A DNA stretch of 64,000 bases from Butyrivibrio sp. NC2007 (GCF_000421405.1 NZ_ATWY01000001.1:1-64000); one strand, 5' to 3'; counted from the first letter of the stretch, positions 52,817-63,214 are shown. Translations and numbers: made by a program. The notes: generated by a model from the letters alone, not told the origin.

Positions 52817-55800
52817 ATGAGAAAAAAGATTGTATCTGTCCTTATTGCAAATATTATTTTTGTGTCAAATGTTGCTTTTGCTCCGTTTATTTCAGATGCA
52901 GTTTTCTATGATGGTACTGATTTAACTGAAAATACTCAAGTGGAAGAATATGAGGAAGATGTTGAATCTAATGAGTCGGATATTTCTGATGAACAGGTCT
53001 ATGTCAAGATATCAGGATTTGAGGAATTGCCGGAAGAAATTGCTTATCAAGAGGTAAAAGCAGGAACTGCATTAGAAGATATTTTCTTTCCTGACACATT
53101 AAATATTGATGTTGTCGCTGATACTGATCATGATGAAAGAATAGCTAAACAGCTGGGGAGTGAGCGCGCTAGCCATAAGTCTGAAGATGTGTCAGAAACT
53201 GAAGGGCTAGAAAATGAAGAACCAGAAGATGAAGAACTGGAAGAAGACTCCAGTGATGATATCATGTTCTTTGACTCAGAAACAGGAGAGGTATCTTCAG
53301 CCGTTATAGATAAAAGTAATTCAAGCGAAAATGATTATGAGATAAATGATGTTGAAAGCAGTGATAGCGTTGAAGATGTCTATGACAATAGTTCAAATTC
53401 ATCTTCGGATAACATAGTACCTGCTGATTCTGAAACGAATGATGAAGAAGTCAGTGAAGATGGAGATTCGATTACATTCTTTGAAGAAACAGAAGCTCCG
53501 ATAGAGAAGGAAGAAACCGAAAACGGAGAAGGACTCATTGGCAAGATTAAAGATGTACTTGGTATGAGCAGAGTCCATGCAATTGATTCTGTTAATGACG
53601 ATGAAATTAGTCATGAGATGGTATCAGGAATTAAGTGGATACTCGATCCTGTCCTTAATGGAACTGACGAATATGATCCTAATATGGTAGGAATGGAATA
53701 TGTATTTACACCGATATTGCTTATTCCGGATTTCTACTATGTTGAGGCCAAGCTCCCGACCATTACAGTTAAGATTATAGAAGAGTACTTCGAGTTTGAT
53801 GAAACTGTAGAAGTAGACGGCGTCAAAATAAGAGTAAGAGCAGATAAGGGAGTATTTCCTTTAGGTGCTTCTGTTAATGCAAGCAAGCTTGATGGAGATA
53901 AAGAAGAAAGAGTAAATAGCGTATTATCGGAACAGATTGAGACAGATTGTAATGTCGTAAAATCATACTCATTTGACATACAGATTCTTGATGAAAATGG
54001 TAAAGAAATTGAGCCTGATACTGAAAAAGGCAGAGTAATTGTATCATTTGAATCGGAAGAAGTAACGAATGAATCTCTTAAAGCAGATATTTATCATATA
54101 TTGGATGAAAAGAAGAAGGAAGATTCTGAATCAGCTGTTCTGGGAGCAACTCGTAGTATGTCCGAAGACAATTCATCTTCAGACGATATAGTAGTTGAAA
54201 AGTTAGCAGCAGTAGTTGTTGATGTTGAAGATGCTAAGGCTATTGAAGCTGTAACATATGGTTTCTCAACGTATGTTCTTAGATTTAGCTATGAAGGAGA
54301 GCTTAATTACGAGATTAAACAGTCAGTAGTATCTTTGGATGATGTTCTCAAGGAACTGCAGATTGCTCAAGATGACGATGGAAAAGAAATAAATACAATT
54401 TCAACAGGCGACTCATTAGTGAATTACATCTACGTTGATACACTGGAATATGAAATAGATTCAAGTGGTCAAACAATACCGACAATTGATGATAATGGTC
54501 TGTTTAAGCCAAGTAATTCGGGTAAGTGGTTTTTGGTTGTTCAAAAGCCCCAAAAGAATATCGAGACAACATTAGATATAACTTACGGCGGATTTACATA
54601 TGCTCTCACATTGAGCATTGGAGATATTTCCGCAGAAACAGTTGACTTCGAAAATGGAGGTTATCCATCCGGCATAGAGCTTGGTACAAATTCCTTTAAG
54701 CTTAAAATGCCTATAAGGATTAATAGTAATGCACAAGAAAAAGGAGCTGTTTCTTATCAATGGGAGAGCAGTGATACAAATGTCGACAGCTCTTTTACTC
54801 CTATCATGTATGCTAACACTCAGGAATATGGCGTTAGTTCTTCTTCTGCTGTAGGAAAATGGTACAGATGTCGAATCAATGGTCAGGCAAGTAATGCTGT
54901 TCAGGTAATAACCAAGAACTCAGATATGTTACGAGACTGGGTTGGTGTAAATACTGATTCAGACCAGTGCTATATTACAAATGGTACTATGGCATATACG
55001 CTCAATTCTATAACAACTTCGGCAGGAAGAGTAGTACAGACCTTCGATGTAATCGGAGACTTTGAAGATGATATGCTTACAACTACTGCAAGTGGTGAAG
55101 GATGGAAAGTTCTATCAAGCGAGCAGGCAAATCCAATAAGTTCGGGTTTTGGCGCTGGGGCAGCTTTGAAAGAGCTGTATTTCAGGTTTAACGAAAACGA
55201 TCCTTCGATTTTGTATGGTTCAGCAAATCTGCCAGATGGTTACCGCTCTTTTGCATTTGGAGAAGACACTGCTATTGGCAATAATTCAATTGCAACTTAT
55301 GCAACAAACGGTACCATTTATGCAAATAAAAATAGTGGCGCTATAGATTGCGTCACATACATGGCTGTTGATTCTATCCAAACAGCATCTACTAAGATGA
55401 AAAGTAAGGCTGAAGCGATCCAGTTACCGGCATATGCTGTTCTGCCGATAACCACAACAGGTCTAAAAGTATGGATGGGTATTCAAAATCCATCGCATCC
55501 ACTCGCTTACACAAGCAGTGAACTCAATTTGCTTGAGAACAAACAGGGATCACTGGGGATGTCATGGGTTAATGTTCCTTCCGGATCGAATGTTGAGTTT
55601 GCTTTTTCTCTTGATTCTTTATGGGATGTATACTCACTTGAAAAACATAAGAGAGTATCCAATTCTTCATATTATAAGCCAAGTGAATTAAAGACAAATG
55701 TAAAAGGTGTATCACTCAATAACGAAGGAAAAGCTAAGCTTCAGACTTATGCTGAAACAGTTGGTACTCCTTATGACGATGTTGTTGTAAATATGAATTT

Positions 55801-57421
55801 TGCTTCTGCTGAACTTTCGGACTCAATCATTGACGAGTTTAAAGGAAAGAAGAATCTGACCAGAGATTCTCAGGATTCATCAGATGTAGGAAGTACAACA
55901 GCATATTTCGCCGATATAATTGAAATTGATGTAAATCAGACGGTTACTACTAATGGTTCTTCAAGTAAAAGCAATGTTTCAGAGGTTGTTGATAACAATA
56001 AGAAAGCTATACTTCTTCCATTTGAAATATCCTACGATTTCAGTGACAAGAAAAACATAACTTTACTCAGGGAACATGATGGTACTGTAAGTTCCATGAG
56101 TACAAGTGGTTCCGGGGAACGTTATAAATTAGATAAGTCTAACGGCAAGATAATTGTTTATGCATATAAATTTTCGACTTACGCTGTAGCATATCAGTCA
56201 TCAATTCAGTATTACACTGTAACTTTTGACAACGGAACAGAAAAAACAACAGTTAAAGTTAAATCCGGCGATAAGGTTTCACAACCTTCCGATCCTGCAA
56301 AAGATGGATATACATTCAAGGGATGGTATCTGAAGGGGTCTGCGACAACCGGTACATCAGCATCTAAGAATACTACCACTGCGTCTGCATATAACTTTGA
56401 TACACCGATAACCAAAAATATTACACTAATAGCAGGCTGGTCAGCTATAAAAGAGGCTAAGGGTGATACTAAGGATGTTAATGGTGATTCAAGAGCGCCT
56501 AAAACCGGAGATACACTTCCTATAGTATGGCTATGGGTAATTATCTTGGTAGTTGGTCTAATTACTTTTGCATTTTCAGCTCACGAATTATACACAGGTG
56601 ATAAAATAAGCACAACTATAAAGTTTTTGATCACCAAAATTCGTGAAAACAGTGCTAAGATTTTATGCATTATCAGTGCGATTGCAATAGTTGGTTCTAC
56701 AATAGCTCTTTTCACTACAAGAAATCAGTATGAAGAAGCTGAGCACATTTATAGTGAAGCAGAGGAGACTTATATTGAGGAAACACCTGATCAACCGGAG
56801 GAAAGGCCCGAGGTTGCAGGAGTGAAAAAGGAACGAGAAGAGTGGAAGCATGTAAATGTTAATATGACTGAACTCCAAAAGAAGTATCCTGAGGCAGTTG
56901 GATGGATTTATTTCGAGAATGAGGATATCAGTTATCCGATAATGTTTTCCGGTGATAATTCAAAATATGTTACTACTGCATATACCGGTAAGAAAGCAAA
57001 GGCTGGCGCAATCTTTGTTGATTGCGAGTCGTCACCTGATTTTTCGGATCCGCACAGCCTGGTTTACGGCCATAATATGAAAGACATGTCTATGTTTGGT
57101 AAACTTCGCTATTATGAGACAGATCCGGAATATTATGATGAACATCAATATTTTCAGATTTTCACAAATGATTCGGTTTACAGATATCAGATTTTTGCAT
57201 GCGAAGAAGTAGCTGACAGCCATGATGTATTCTGGACATTTGGAAAAGAGCCTTCAAATTATTGGAAGACTCTTAAAAAGCTTGAACGTGATTCGCTGAT
57301 TGATACGGGAATTCAGACAAACGAATCAGATCACGTTATAACTCTGTCAACATGTACAGATGATGAGAATACAAGACTGATAGTTTGCGGAGTAAGAACT
57401 GATTCATATGATTATGAATAG
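52817..57421 (+). CDS. Surface protein fused to a class B sortase, with internal PKTGD sorting signal
   Basis: 1534 aa from the ATG at 52817 (AGGAG 6 nt before). The signal peptide (about 1-30) is followed by a long acidic region and unrecognised beta-rich modules, including VLGATR at 441-446. Near 1135-1215 lies an InlB-type repeat (YTVTFDNGTEKTTVKV...GYTFKGWYL). PKTGD (1228-1232) and a membrane segment then form a classic sorting signal with basic residues behind it. A second membrane segment leads to a class B sortase domain (about 1350-1534) with H1419 (VYGHNM), C1513 (TLSTC) and R1520. One frame thus encodes substrate, sorting signal and enzyme. Codons are AT-rich compared with recA. Confidence 0.85.
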   Translation: MRKKIVSVLIANIIFVSNVAFAPFISDAVFYDGTDLTENTQVEEYEEDVESNESDISDEQVYVKISGFEELPEEIAYQEVKAGTALEDIFFPDTLNIDVVADTDHDERIAKQLGSERASHKSEDVSETEGLENEEPEDEELEEDSSDDIMFFDSETGEVSSAVIDKSNSSENDYEINDVESSDSVEDVYDNSSNSSSDNIVPADSETNDEEVSEDGDSITFFEETEAPIEKEETENGEGLIGKIKDVLGMSRVHAIDSVNDDEISHEMVSGIKWILDPVLNGTDEYDPNMVGMEYVFTPILLIPDFYYVEAKLPTITVKIIEEYFEFDETVEVDGVKIRVRADKGVFPLGASVNASKLDGDKEERVNSVLSEQIETDCNVVKSYSFDIQILDENGKEIEPDTEKGRVIVSFESEEVTNESLKADIYHILDEKKKEDSESAVLGATRSMSEDNSSSDDIVVEKLAAVVVDVEDAKAIEAVTYGFSTYVLRFSYEGELNYEIKQSVVSLDDVLKELQIAQDDDGKEINTISTGDSLVNYIYVDTLEYEIDSSGQTIPTIDDNGLFKPSNSGKWFLVVQKPQKNIETTLDITYGGFTYALTLSIGDISAETVDFENGGYPSGIELGTNSFKLKMPIRINSNAQEKGAVSYQWESSDTNVDSSFTPIMYANTQEYGVSSSSAVGKWYRCRINGQASNAVQVITKNSDMLRDWVGVNTDSDQCYITNGTMAYTLNSITTSAGRVVQTFDVIGDFEDDMLTTTASGEGWKVLSSEQANPISSGFGAGAALKELYFRFNENDPSILYGSANLPDGYRSFAFGEDTAIGNNSIATYATNGTIYANKNSGAIDCVTYMAVDSIQTASTKMKSKAEAIQLPAYAVLPITTTGLKVWMGIQNPSHPLAYTSSELNLLENKQGSLGMSWVNVPSGSNVEFAFSLDSLWDVYSLEKHKRVSNSSYYKPSELKTNVKGVSLNNEGKAKLQTYAETVGTPYDDVVVNMNFASAELSDSIIDEFKGKKNLTRDSQDSSDVGSTTAYFADIIEIDVNQTVTTNGSSSKSNVSEVVDNNKKAILLPFEISYDFSDKKNITLLREHDGTVSSMSTSGSGERYKLDKSNGKIIVYAYKFSTYAVAYQSSIQYYTVTFDNGTEKTTVKVKSGDKVSQPSDPAKDGYTFKGWYLKGSATTGTSASKNTTTASAYNFDTPITKNITLIAGWSAIKEAKGDTKDVNGDSRAPKTGDTLPIVWLWVIILVVGLITFAFSAHELYTGDKISTTIKFLITKIRENSAKILCIISAIAIVGSTIALFTTRNQYEEAEHIYSEAEETYIEETPDQPEERPEVAGVKKEREEWKHVNVNMTELQKKYPEAVGWIYFENEDISYPIMFSGDNSKYVTTAYTGKKAKAGAIFVDCESSPDFSDPHSLVYGHNMKDMSMFGKLRYYETDPEYYDEHQYFQIFTNDSVYRYQIFACEEVADSHDVFWTFGKEPSNYWKTLKKLERDSLIDTGIQTNESDHVITLSTCTDDENTRLIVCGVRTDSYDYE

Positions 57422-57466
57422 TAGAGATTGGCTGGTATTGACATCGGTAAATACTCTTATGTTATG

Positions 57467-57502
57467 CGCCTCTTGTCTTTTTGGGCAAGAGGTGTTTTGT
57501 TT
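57467..57502 (+). terminator. Terminator of the sortase-fusion gene
   Basis: CGCCTCTTG (57467-57475) pairs with CAAGAGGTG (57486-57494), one G-T pair included, followed by TTTTGTTT. Confidence 0.75.
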
Positions 57503-57652
57503 ACAGAATGCTTTTTAATACGTATTATCTGGGATGGCATAAGATCTAATTATATTTTTCTATACGGATAAGTGACAAAACATGTTATAATTTTAAATCG
57601 AATTAAAGATGTTCTTTAATACTCATCTTTGATCTTATATAAGGAGCATAAC

Positions 57653-59401
57653 ATGCAATTGCCATATAAAAAAGCAAATGTTCATCTGTTTATTGAAGTC
57701 TTTAGAACAATGAAGTGGGCTTTGAATGTTTTAAAGAACTATCAATCAAGACTATATTTATATATTGTCATTTTAATCTTGCAAGCAGTTTATCAGATTT
57801 ATATGACTAGCAGAATAGGAAATATTGTTGATCTGGCACTTGAAGATAACATATCAAAAATGCTTGGCACAGGACTGATATTATTGGGGTTATACATTGC
57901 AAACATAATAATTTCAATTATCAGTAATCGATTTGCCTGCAGAAATTACAATGGAATGTATAATGACCTAGAGTTAAAAATTTATCGCAAGATTATGGAT
58001 GCCTCATGGCAAGAACTTTCGGATTATCATTCAGGTGATCTTATTACGAGATTATCATCAGACATAAAGACTATTGCAGGTAATACCAGTGGTCTTGTTC
58101 CTACACTTATGGCAGAGTTGACCTTAATTACAAGTGCGGGAATCTATATGATTTACTTGGATTATAGTATGGTTTTTCTTGCAATTGTAATAGCACCGAT
58201 TGTAATTATCGCATCACGAATTTTTATGGGAAAGATATATGAATCGGAAGGGAAAATACGTGAGATTGAATCAAAGATAAACTCATATAATGTTGAAACC
58301 TTCGACAATATACAGGCTGTTAAAGCTTTCGGTATTAAAGATTATTTCTATGATAGAATGAACCGGATAGAAATAGACAGAAAAAAAATAGATTTAACTA
58401 CTAATAAATATATAATGAGTTCTTATGCTGCATCTTCTCTTGCCGGAATAGCAGCAGCTTTTATATTGTTTATTTGGATGTTTTATAGAGTGCATTCAGG
58501 TGTCATATCTTTTGGCTCACTTTCTGTAATTGCATTTTTGGCACTACAGATAGCCAGAGCAATGGAAAAGCTTTTGGATCTCATACCAACAATAATGGCA
58601 TATATGGCAGCGTCTGACAGAGTTAAGAAGCTTCTTTTAATACCAGACGAAAAGACCTTTGATTCTGAAGAAAATAAGAAGCTTTTGAGTGATATCGCGA
58701 ATAAAGGCTTTTCGATTTATATAAAGGATATGTATTTCAAATATAGAAATGACTATGATGTCTTTGAGGGGGCAAATCTTACAGCCGGCGTAGGCGAGAC
58801 AATTGCAATTATAGGTCCATCCGGAGAGGGTAAGACCACGATGCTTAGAGTTTTACTTGGGATAGTCACAGCAAATTGCGGAAAGGTTTACATTTCAGAT
58901 GGAGACAGGGAAGTTGATATGGGAATTCTGACAAGACCAATTGTCTCTTACGTACCGCAAACCAATACCATGATGGCGGGAACAATACGTGAAAATCTGA
59001 AAATGATCAGACCAGAGATTTCTGATGATGAAATTTATGAAGCTCTTAAAATAGCATGCATTTATGATTTTGTTGTAAAGTTACCTAACAGACTTGATCA
59101 TATGCTTGGACAAAAAGGACAAGGTCTGTCAGAGGGGCAGAATCAAAGACTGGCTATTGCCAGAGCATTACTCAAAAGATCTCCGATTTTGCTACTTGAT
59201 GAAGCAACTTCGGCTATTGATGTTGCAACCGAAAGAAGAATAATTGATAATATACGAACGCTGTATCCGCAGAAGATCATTATACTTACAACTCATAGAC
59301 CTACAGTCTTGTCTAAGTGTGACAGGGTATACAGAATAGCTGATAAAAAGACACAAGTAGTTGAACAGGCAGATATTCAAAGACTGATAGATGAATTTTA
59401 G
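57653..59401 (+). CDS. ABC-type exporter (fused membrane and ATPase domains)
   Basis: 582 aa from the ATG at 57653 behind AAGGAG. Six membrane segments (about 25-310) precede an ATPase domain. Walker A is GPSGEGKTT, the Q-loop VPQTN, the signature LSEGQ (instead of LSGGQ), Walker B ILLLDEATSA and the switch His TTHRP. It probably acts as a homodimer or with an unseen partner. Cargo is unknown: no peptide precursor or peptidase domain is adjacent. It lies in the AT-rich accessory stretch between recX and rny. Confidence 0.88.
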   Translation: MQLPYKKANVHLFIEVFRTMKWALNVLKNYQSRLYLYIVILILQAVYQIYMTSRIGNIVDLALEDNISKMLGTGLILLGLYIANIIISIISNRFACRNYNGMYNDLELKIYRKIMDASWQELSDYHSGDLITRLSSDIKTIAGNTSGLVPTLMAELTLITSAGIYMIYLDYSMVFLAIVIAPIVIIASRIFMGKIYESEGKIREIESKINSYNVETFDNIQAVKAFGIKDYFYDRMNRIEIDRKKIDLTTNKYIMSSYAASSLAGIAAAFILFIWMFYRVHSGVISFGSLSVIAFLALQIARAMEKLLDLIPTIMAYMAASDRVKKLLLIPDEKTFDSEENKKLLSDIANKGFSIYIKDMYFKYRNDYDVFEGANLTAGVGETIAIIGPSGEGKTTMLRVLLGIVTANCGKVYISDGDREVDMGILTRPIVSYVPQTNTMMAGTIRENLKMIRPEISDDEIYEALKIACIYDFVVKLPNRLDHMLGQKGQGLSEGQNQRLAIARALLKRSPILLLDEATSAIDVATERRIIDNIRTLYPQKIIILTTHRPTVLSKCDRVYRIADKKTQVVEQADIQRLIDEF

Positions 59402-59567
59402 GAAAATCAATCTTTTTGAGAGGTAACAAGTTTTGGGACTAGACATGAGGGTAATGTAATTAAGTTATGAGCGAAGACCTTACACATCAAAATAAGATTT
59501 ATTCATATAATTAAGAACTGTAGATAAAATATTTAAAATGATTATTGATATAGTGGGCATGTGCACC

Positions 59568-59597
59568 TTGACACCCAAAACAAATATAGGGTAAAAT
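59568..59597 (+). promoter_or_regulatory. Promoter of rny
   Basis: A perfect TTGACA (59568-59573) and TAAAAT (59592-59597) are 18 nt apart, giving a leader of about 90 nt. The rest of the 59402-59691 gap shows no gene; a perfect palindrome ATTGTACAAT lies at 59654-59663. Confidence 0.65.
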
Positions 59598-59675
59598 TAA
59601 TCTGTTGTAATCTTGTATATTAGTGCGCTTATTTAAGGCAAGCTATACAAAATATTGTACAATGAAAATTGAATA

Positions 59676-59688
59676 AGGAGGTGCTCCT
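59676..59688 (+). promoter_or_regulatory. Self-complementary ribosome binding site of rny
   Basis: The Shine-Dalgarno AGGAG (59676-59680) can pair with CTCCT (59684-59688) across GTG, three bases before the ATG at 59692. The hairpin would hide the site from the ribosome, but it is only 5 bp with a tight loop. Confidence 0.45.
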
Positions 59689-59691
59689 GTA

Positions 59692-61236
59692 ATGACCACT
59701 GTAATTGCAGTAGTAGCAACTCTTGTCATCACTGCTCTTATTACCTGGTTTTTGGCAACAACACATTTTAAGAATGTATCAGATGCCAAGATCGGTAGTG
59801 CTGAGGAGAGGGCAAGAAAAATCATCGACGAAGCCCTTAAGAATGCTGAGGACACAAAGCGTGAGAAGCTCCTTGAAGCTAAAGAAGAAGCTCTTAAGAC
59901 CAGAAATGATCTTGAGAAGGAAGTCAAGGACAGACGTAATGAAATGCAGCGCTCTGAGAGACGTATCCAGCAGAAAGAGGAAAATGTCGAGAAGAGAACC
60001 GAGGCTATCGAGCGAAGAGAGCAGAGTTTAAGTGCTCGTGAAGAGAACTTGAACAAGAAGACAGAAGAGGTTGCTAAGTTAAACGAACAGAGGCTACAGG
60101 AACTGGAAAAAATCTCTGGCTTAACCTCCGATCAAGCCAAAGAGTATCTTTTAAAAATCGTTGAAGATGATGTGAAACACGAATCAGCTATCATGATCAA
60201 GAACATGGAAGCTGAGGCAAAAGAAGAAGCAGATAAGAGGGCCAAGGAAATTGTTGTAGGTGCTATTCAGCGCTGCGCAGCAGATCACGTTTCCGAGACT
60301 ACCATATCTGTAGTACAGCTCCCCAATGATGAGATGAAGGGTCGTATCATTGGTAGAGAAGGACGTAACATTAGGACCCTCGAGACTATGACCGGTGTAG
60401 ATCTTATTATTGATGACACACCGGAGGCTGTAGTTATTTCCGGATTTGATCCGATCCGCAGAGAAGTTGCACGTATCGCTCTTGAGAAGCTGATCGTGGA
60501 TGGACGTATCCATCCTGCAAGGATTGAAGAAATGGTCGAGAAGGCACAGAAAGAAGTTGCTGCCAAGATCAAAGAAGAAGGTGAAAATGCTGCTATCGAG
60601 GCAGGTGTTCACGGACTTCATCCTGAAGTGATCAAGATTCTCGGACGTATGATGTTCAGAACAAGCTATGGACAGAATTGTCTGAAGCATTCAGTAGAGG
60701 TAGCACAGCTTTGTGGACTTATGGCATCTGAGCTTGGACTTGATGTCCGTGTAGCGAAGAGAGCCGGACTCCTTCATGATATCGGTAAGGCTGTTGACCA
60801 TGAGCTTGAAGGCTCACATATTCAGCTCGGTGTTGATATCTGTAGGAAATATAAGGAATCACAGGTTGTTATCAATGCGGTAGAGGCTCATCACGGTGAC
60901 GTAGAGCCACAGTCCCTTATAGCAGTTCTTGTTCAGGCAGCTGATACAATTTCATCAGCAAGACCTGGAGCTAGAAGAGAGACACTTGAAACATACACAT
61001 CACGATTAAAAGAACTCGAAGATATTACAAATAGCTTTAAGGGTGTTGATCACTCATTCGCTATTCAGGCTGGTCGAGAAGTCAGGGTAATGGTAGTTCC
61101 TGAGCAGGTTACTGACGAAGACATGGTTATCATGGCTCGTGAGATTGCCAAGAAGATCGAGGACGAGATGGAATATCCCGGACAGATCAAGGTCAATATC
61201 ATCAGAGAGAGCAGAGCAACTGACTTTGCTAAGTAA
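59692..61236 (+). CDS. rny: Ribonuclease Y
   Basis: 514 aa, standard length. The N-terminal membrane anchor (about 3-22) is followed by a long coiled coil (about 30-200), a KH domain ([22 protein letters not shown]) and an HD domain ([14 protein letters not shown]). RNase Y is the membrane-bound endonuclease that starts mRNA decay in many Firmicutes. It has its own promoter and terminator. Confidence 0.97.
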   Translation: MTTVIAVVATLVITALITWFLATTHFKNVSDAKIGSAEERARKIIDEALKNAEDTKREKLLEAKEEALKTRNDLEKEVKDRRNEMQRSERRIQQKEENVEKRTEAIERREQSLSAREENLNKKTEEVAKLNEQRLQELEKISGLTSDQAKEYLLKIVEDDVKHESAIMIKNMEAEAKEEADKRAKEIVVGAIQRCAADHVSETTISVVQLPNDEMKGRIIGREGRNIRTLETMTGVDLIIDDTPEAVVISGFDPIRREVARIALEKLIVDGRIHPARIEEMVEKAQKEVAAKIKEEGENAAIEAGVHGLHPEVIKILGRMMFRTSYGQNCLKHSVEVAQLCGLMASELGLDVRVAKRAGLLHDIGKAVDHELEGSHIQLGVDICRKYKESQVVINAVEAHHGDVEPQSLIAVLVQAADTISSARPGARRETLETYTSRLKELEDITNSFKGVDHSFAIQAGREVRVMVVPEQVTDEDMVIMAREIAKKIEDEMEYPGQIKVNIIRESRATDFAK

Positions 61237-61265
61237 TGATATCCATTATGCTTAGAAAAATGCAT

Positions 61266-61302
61266 AAAAGAGGTTATCCTTTTTGGATAACCTCTTTTTT
61301 AT
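61266..61302 (+). terminator. Terminator of rny
   Basis: AAGAGGTTATCC (61268-61279) pairs perfectly with GGATAACCTCTT (61285-61296) around a T5 loop, followed by TTTT. Confidence 0.9.
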
Positions 61303-61366
61303 TCTTCATATCTATAGTATTATATATTTAAAAAGATTGTGCGCTATTAAATAAAGGGGGACAACT

Positions 61367-61741
61367 ATGCACGAATCAGGTGAAGACTATATCGAGACCA
61401 TATATCTCCTCAAGAAGAAAAAGGGAGTTGTACGTTCTATTGATGTTGCAAATGAACTTGGTTTCTCGAGACCCAGTGTATCAAGAGGCGTCAGCATCTT
61501 GAAGGAAAACGGCCTTGTTATCATGGAAGATGACGGTGAGCTTAAGCTTACCGAAGAAGGTCTTAAGACTGCCAAGAAGGTATATGAGAAGCACACCAAT
61601 CTAACCAAATTCCTGATGCTCACAGCAGGAGTCAACGAAGAGATCGCTGAGACAGACGCTTGCAGAATTGAGCATATAATAAGCCCTGAGACTTTCAGAG
61701 GAATCAAGAAATTTGTAAAAGATCACAAAGAAGAGCTTTAA
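61367..61741 (+). CDS. DtxR/MntR-family metal-dependent regulator
   Basis: 124 aa, a short form with winged-helix (about 1-65) and dimerisation domain but no SH3 domain. Metal-ligand positions by eye: D7 and E10 (EDYIET) as in MntR, H76, then C99, E102 and H103 (CRIEH). The Cys is typical of DtxR/IdeR while the Asp is typical of MntR, so iron versus manganese cannot be decided. It should repress metal uptake genes when metal is plentiful. No transporter gene is adjacent. Four to five G bases precede the ATG. Confidence 0.88.
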   Translation: MHESGEDYIETIYLLKKKKGVVRSIDVANELGFSRPSVSRGVSILKENGLVIMEDDGELKLTEEGLKTAKKVYEKHTNLTKFLMLTAGVNEEIAETDACRIEHIISPETFRGIKKFVKDHKEEL

Positions 61742-61753
61742 TAAGAATCTGTT

Positions 61754-61786
61754 AATAGGATCATAACTAAAGGTTATGGTCCTATT
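61754..61786. terminator. Hairpin between the regulator and rsmF-like gene
   Basis: AATAGGATCATAAC (61754-61767) pairs over 14 bp, one T-G pair included, with GTTATGGTCCTATT (61773-61786). There is no T tract. It may be a weak terminator or mRNA-stabilising hairpin. Confidence 0.5.
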
Positions 61787-61807
61787 AGTTAGTAAATGAG
61801 GTACAAT

Positions 61808-63214
61808 ATGCTTCCGGAATTATTCAAGGAGAAGATGAAGAGTCTCCTTTCGGAAAAAGAATATGATGAATTCATTTCATCTTTCGAAGAAGATGAGGAA
61901 AGACATCACGCCTTGAGACTTAATCCTCTTAAGGTAAAAGAGAAACCGGACTTCTGCAAAGAGCCTGTTCCTTGGGAAGAAAACGGCTTTTATTATGATG
62001 CAGATTCGGCACCGGGTAAGCACCCATACCATGAGGCAGGAATCTATTATATTCAGGAACCTTCAGCCATGTCTCCGGTCCATTTCCTTGACCCCAAGCC
62101 TGGTGAAAAGATCCTGGATCTCTGCGCAGCTCCAGGAGGAAAATCCACACAGATAGCTTGCAGAATGGACTCCCAGGGCATTCTTGTTACAAATGAAATA
62201 AACAGAGACAGAGCTAAGATATTATCTCTTAACATCGAGAGAATGGGCATAAAAAACGCTCTTGTTCTAAACGAGGATTCAGGTCATCTTTCTCAGGTCT
62301 TCGAAGGATACTTTGACAAGATCCTTGTTGATGCACCATGTTCCGGAGAGGGCATGTTCAGAAAGAACGAAGAAGCCTTTTCTGAATGGAGTCCTGAAAA
62401 TGTTGAGATGTGTGCAGCCAGACAGAAAGAGATCCTGGACAATGCAGCTAAAATGCTTGTCCCCGGAGGAAGGCTTGTTTATTCCACATGCACATTTTCA
62501 CCTGAAGAGAATGAGAAGAACGTCTCATCATTTCTGGAGAGAAACCATGATTTCCATGTGATGCACGTTGAACTGATAGGCGGAATGGAGAATGGTCGAA
62601 CTGAGTTTGCAGATTCTGACTGCAATGCGGAAGTCGCTGATTCAGTAAGACTATGGCCTCACAGAGTACGTGGTGAAGGTCATTTTCTCTGTGTATTTAA
62701 AAGAGACGGTGAAATGGTATCAGGAGCTGCCTCATACATTCCCGGTGGTAGAAACATCAAAGCTAAAATCGAGATGATCAAAGTGTTTAACACATTTGCG
62801 GAAGAATGCTTTGATAAGAGCTTTAAGCTTCCCGAGGGCATTATAATATCTTTTGGAGATCAGCTCTACCTAACGCCATCTGATATGCCCGGTATAAACG
62901 GCCTGAAAGTCATAAGACCCGGACTTCACCTTGGAACTGTGAAAAAAGACCGTTTTGAGCCATCCCATGCACTTGCTCTTGCAAGTAAGCCGGAAAATGT
63001 CAAGCTCTCAGTAGACCTGCCATCAGATTCTGCTGATATCAAGCAGTATCTAAACGGGCAGACACTTAGGCTATCCGACAGCTCTTTTGCCGGAAAAGAC
63101 AAATCGAAAGGGTGGTGTCTTGTGACCACCGACGGCTACAGCATAGGCTGGGCCAAGCTTGCATCAGGTATGCTGAAAAATCATTATCCAAAAGGACTTA
63201 GAATAAATTACTGA
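61808..63214 (+). CDS. RsmF/RsmB-type rRNA m5C methyltransferase
   Basis: About 468 aa from ATG 61808 behind GAGGT; an ATG at 61796 would include that site. The SAM motif is LDLCAAPGGKSTQIA. The two active Cys are in DAPCSGEGMFRK and STCTFSPEENE. The C-terminal ~170 residues match the layout of YebU/RsmF-type proteins with an RNA-binding domain. It should methylate a cytosine of 16S rRNA; the exact position is not deducible. The truncated ABC gene starts 1 nt after its stop. Confidence 0.9.
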   Translation: MLPELFKEKMKSLLSEKEYDEFISSFEEDEERHHALRLNPLKVKEKPDFCKEPVPWEENGFYYDADSAPGKHPYHEAGIYYIQEPSAMSPVHFLDPKPGEKILDLCAAPGGKSTQIACRMDSQGILVTNEINRDRAKILSLNIERMGIKNALVLNEDSGHLSQVFEGYFDKILVDAPCSGEGMFRKNEEAFSEWSPENVEMCAARQKEILDNAAKMLVPGGRLVYSTCTFSPEENEKNVSSFLERNHDFHVMHVELIGGMENGRTEFADSDCNAEVADSVRLWPHRVRGEGHFLCVFKRDGEMVSGAASYIPGGRNIKAKIEMIKVFNTFAEECFDKSFKLPEGIIISFGDQLYLTPSDMPGINGLKVIRPGLHLGTVKKDRFEPSHALALASKPENVKLSVDLPSDSADIKQYLNGQTLRLSDSSFAGKDKSKGWCLVTTDGYSIGWAKLASGMLKNHYPKGLRINY

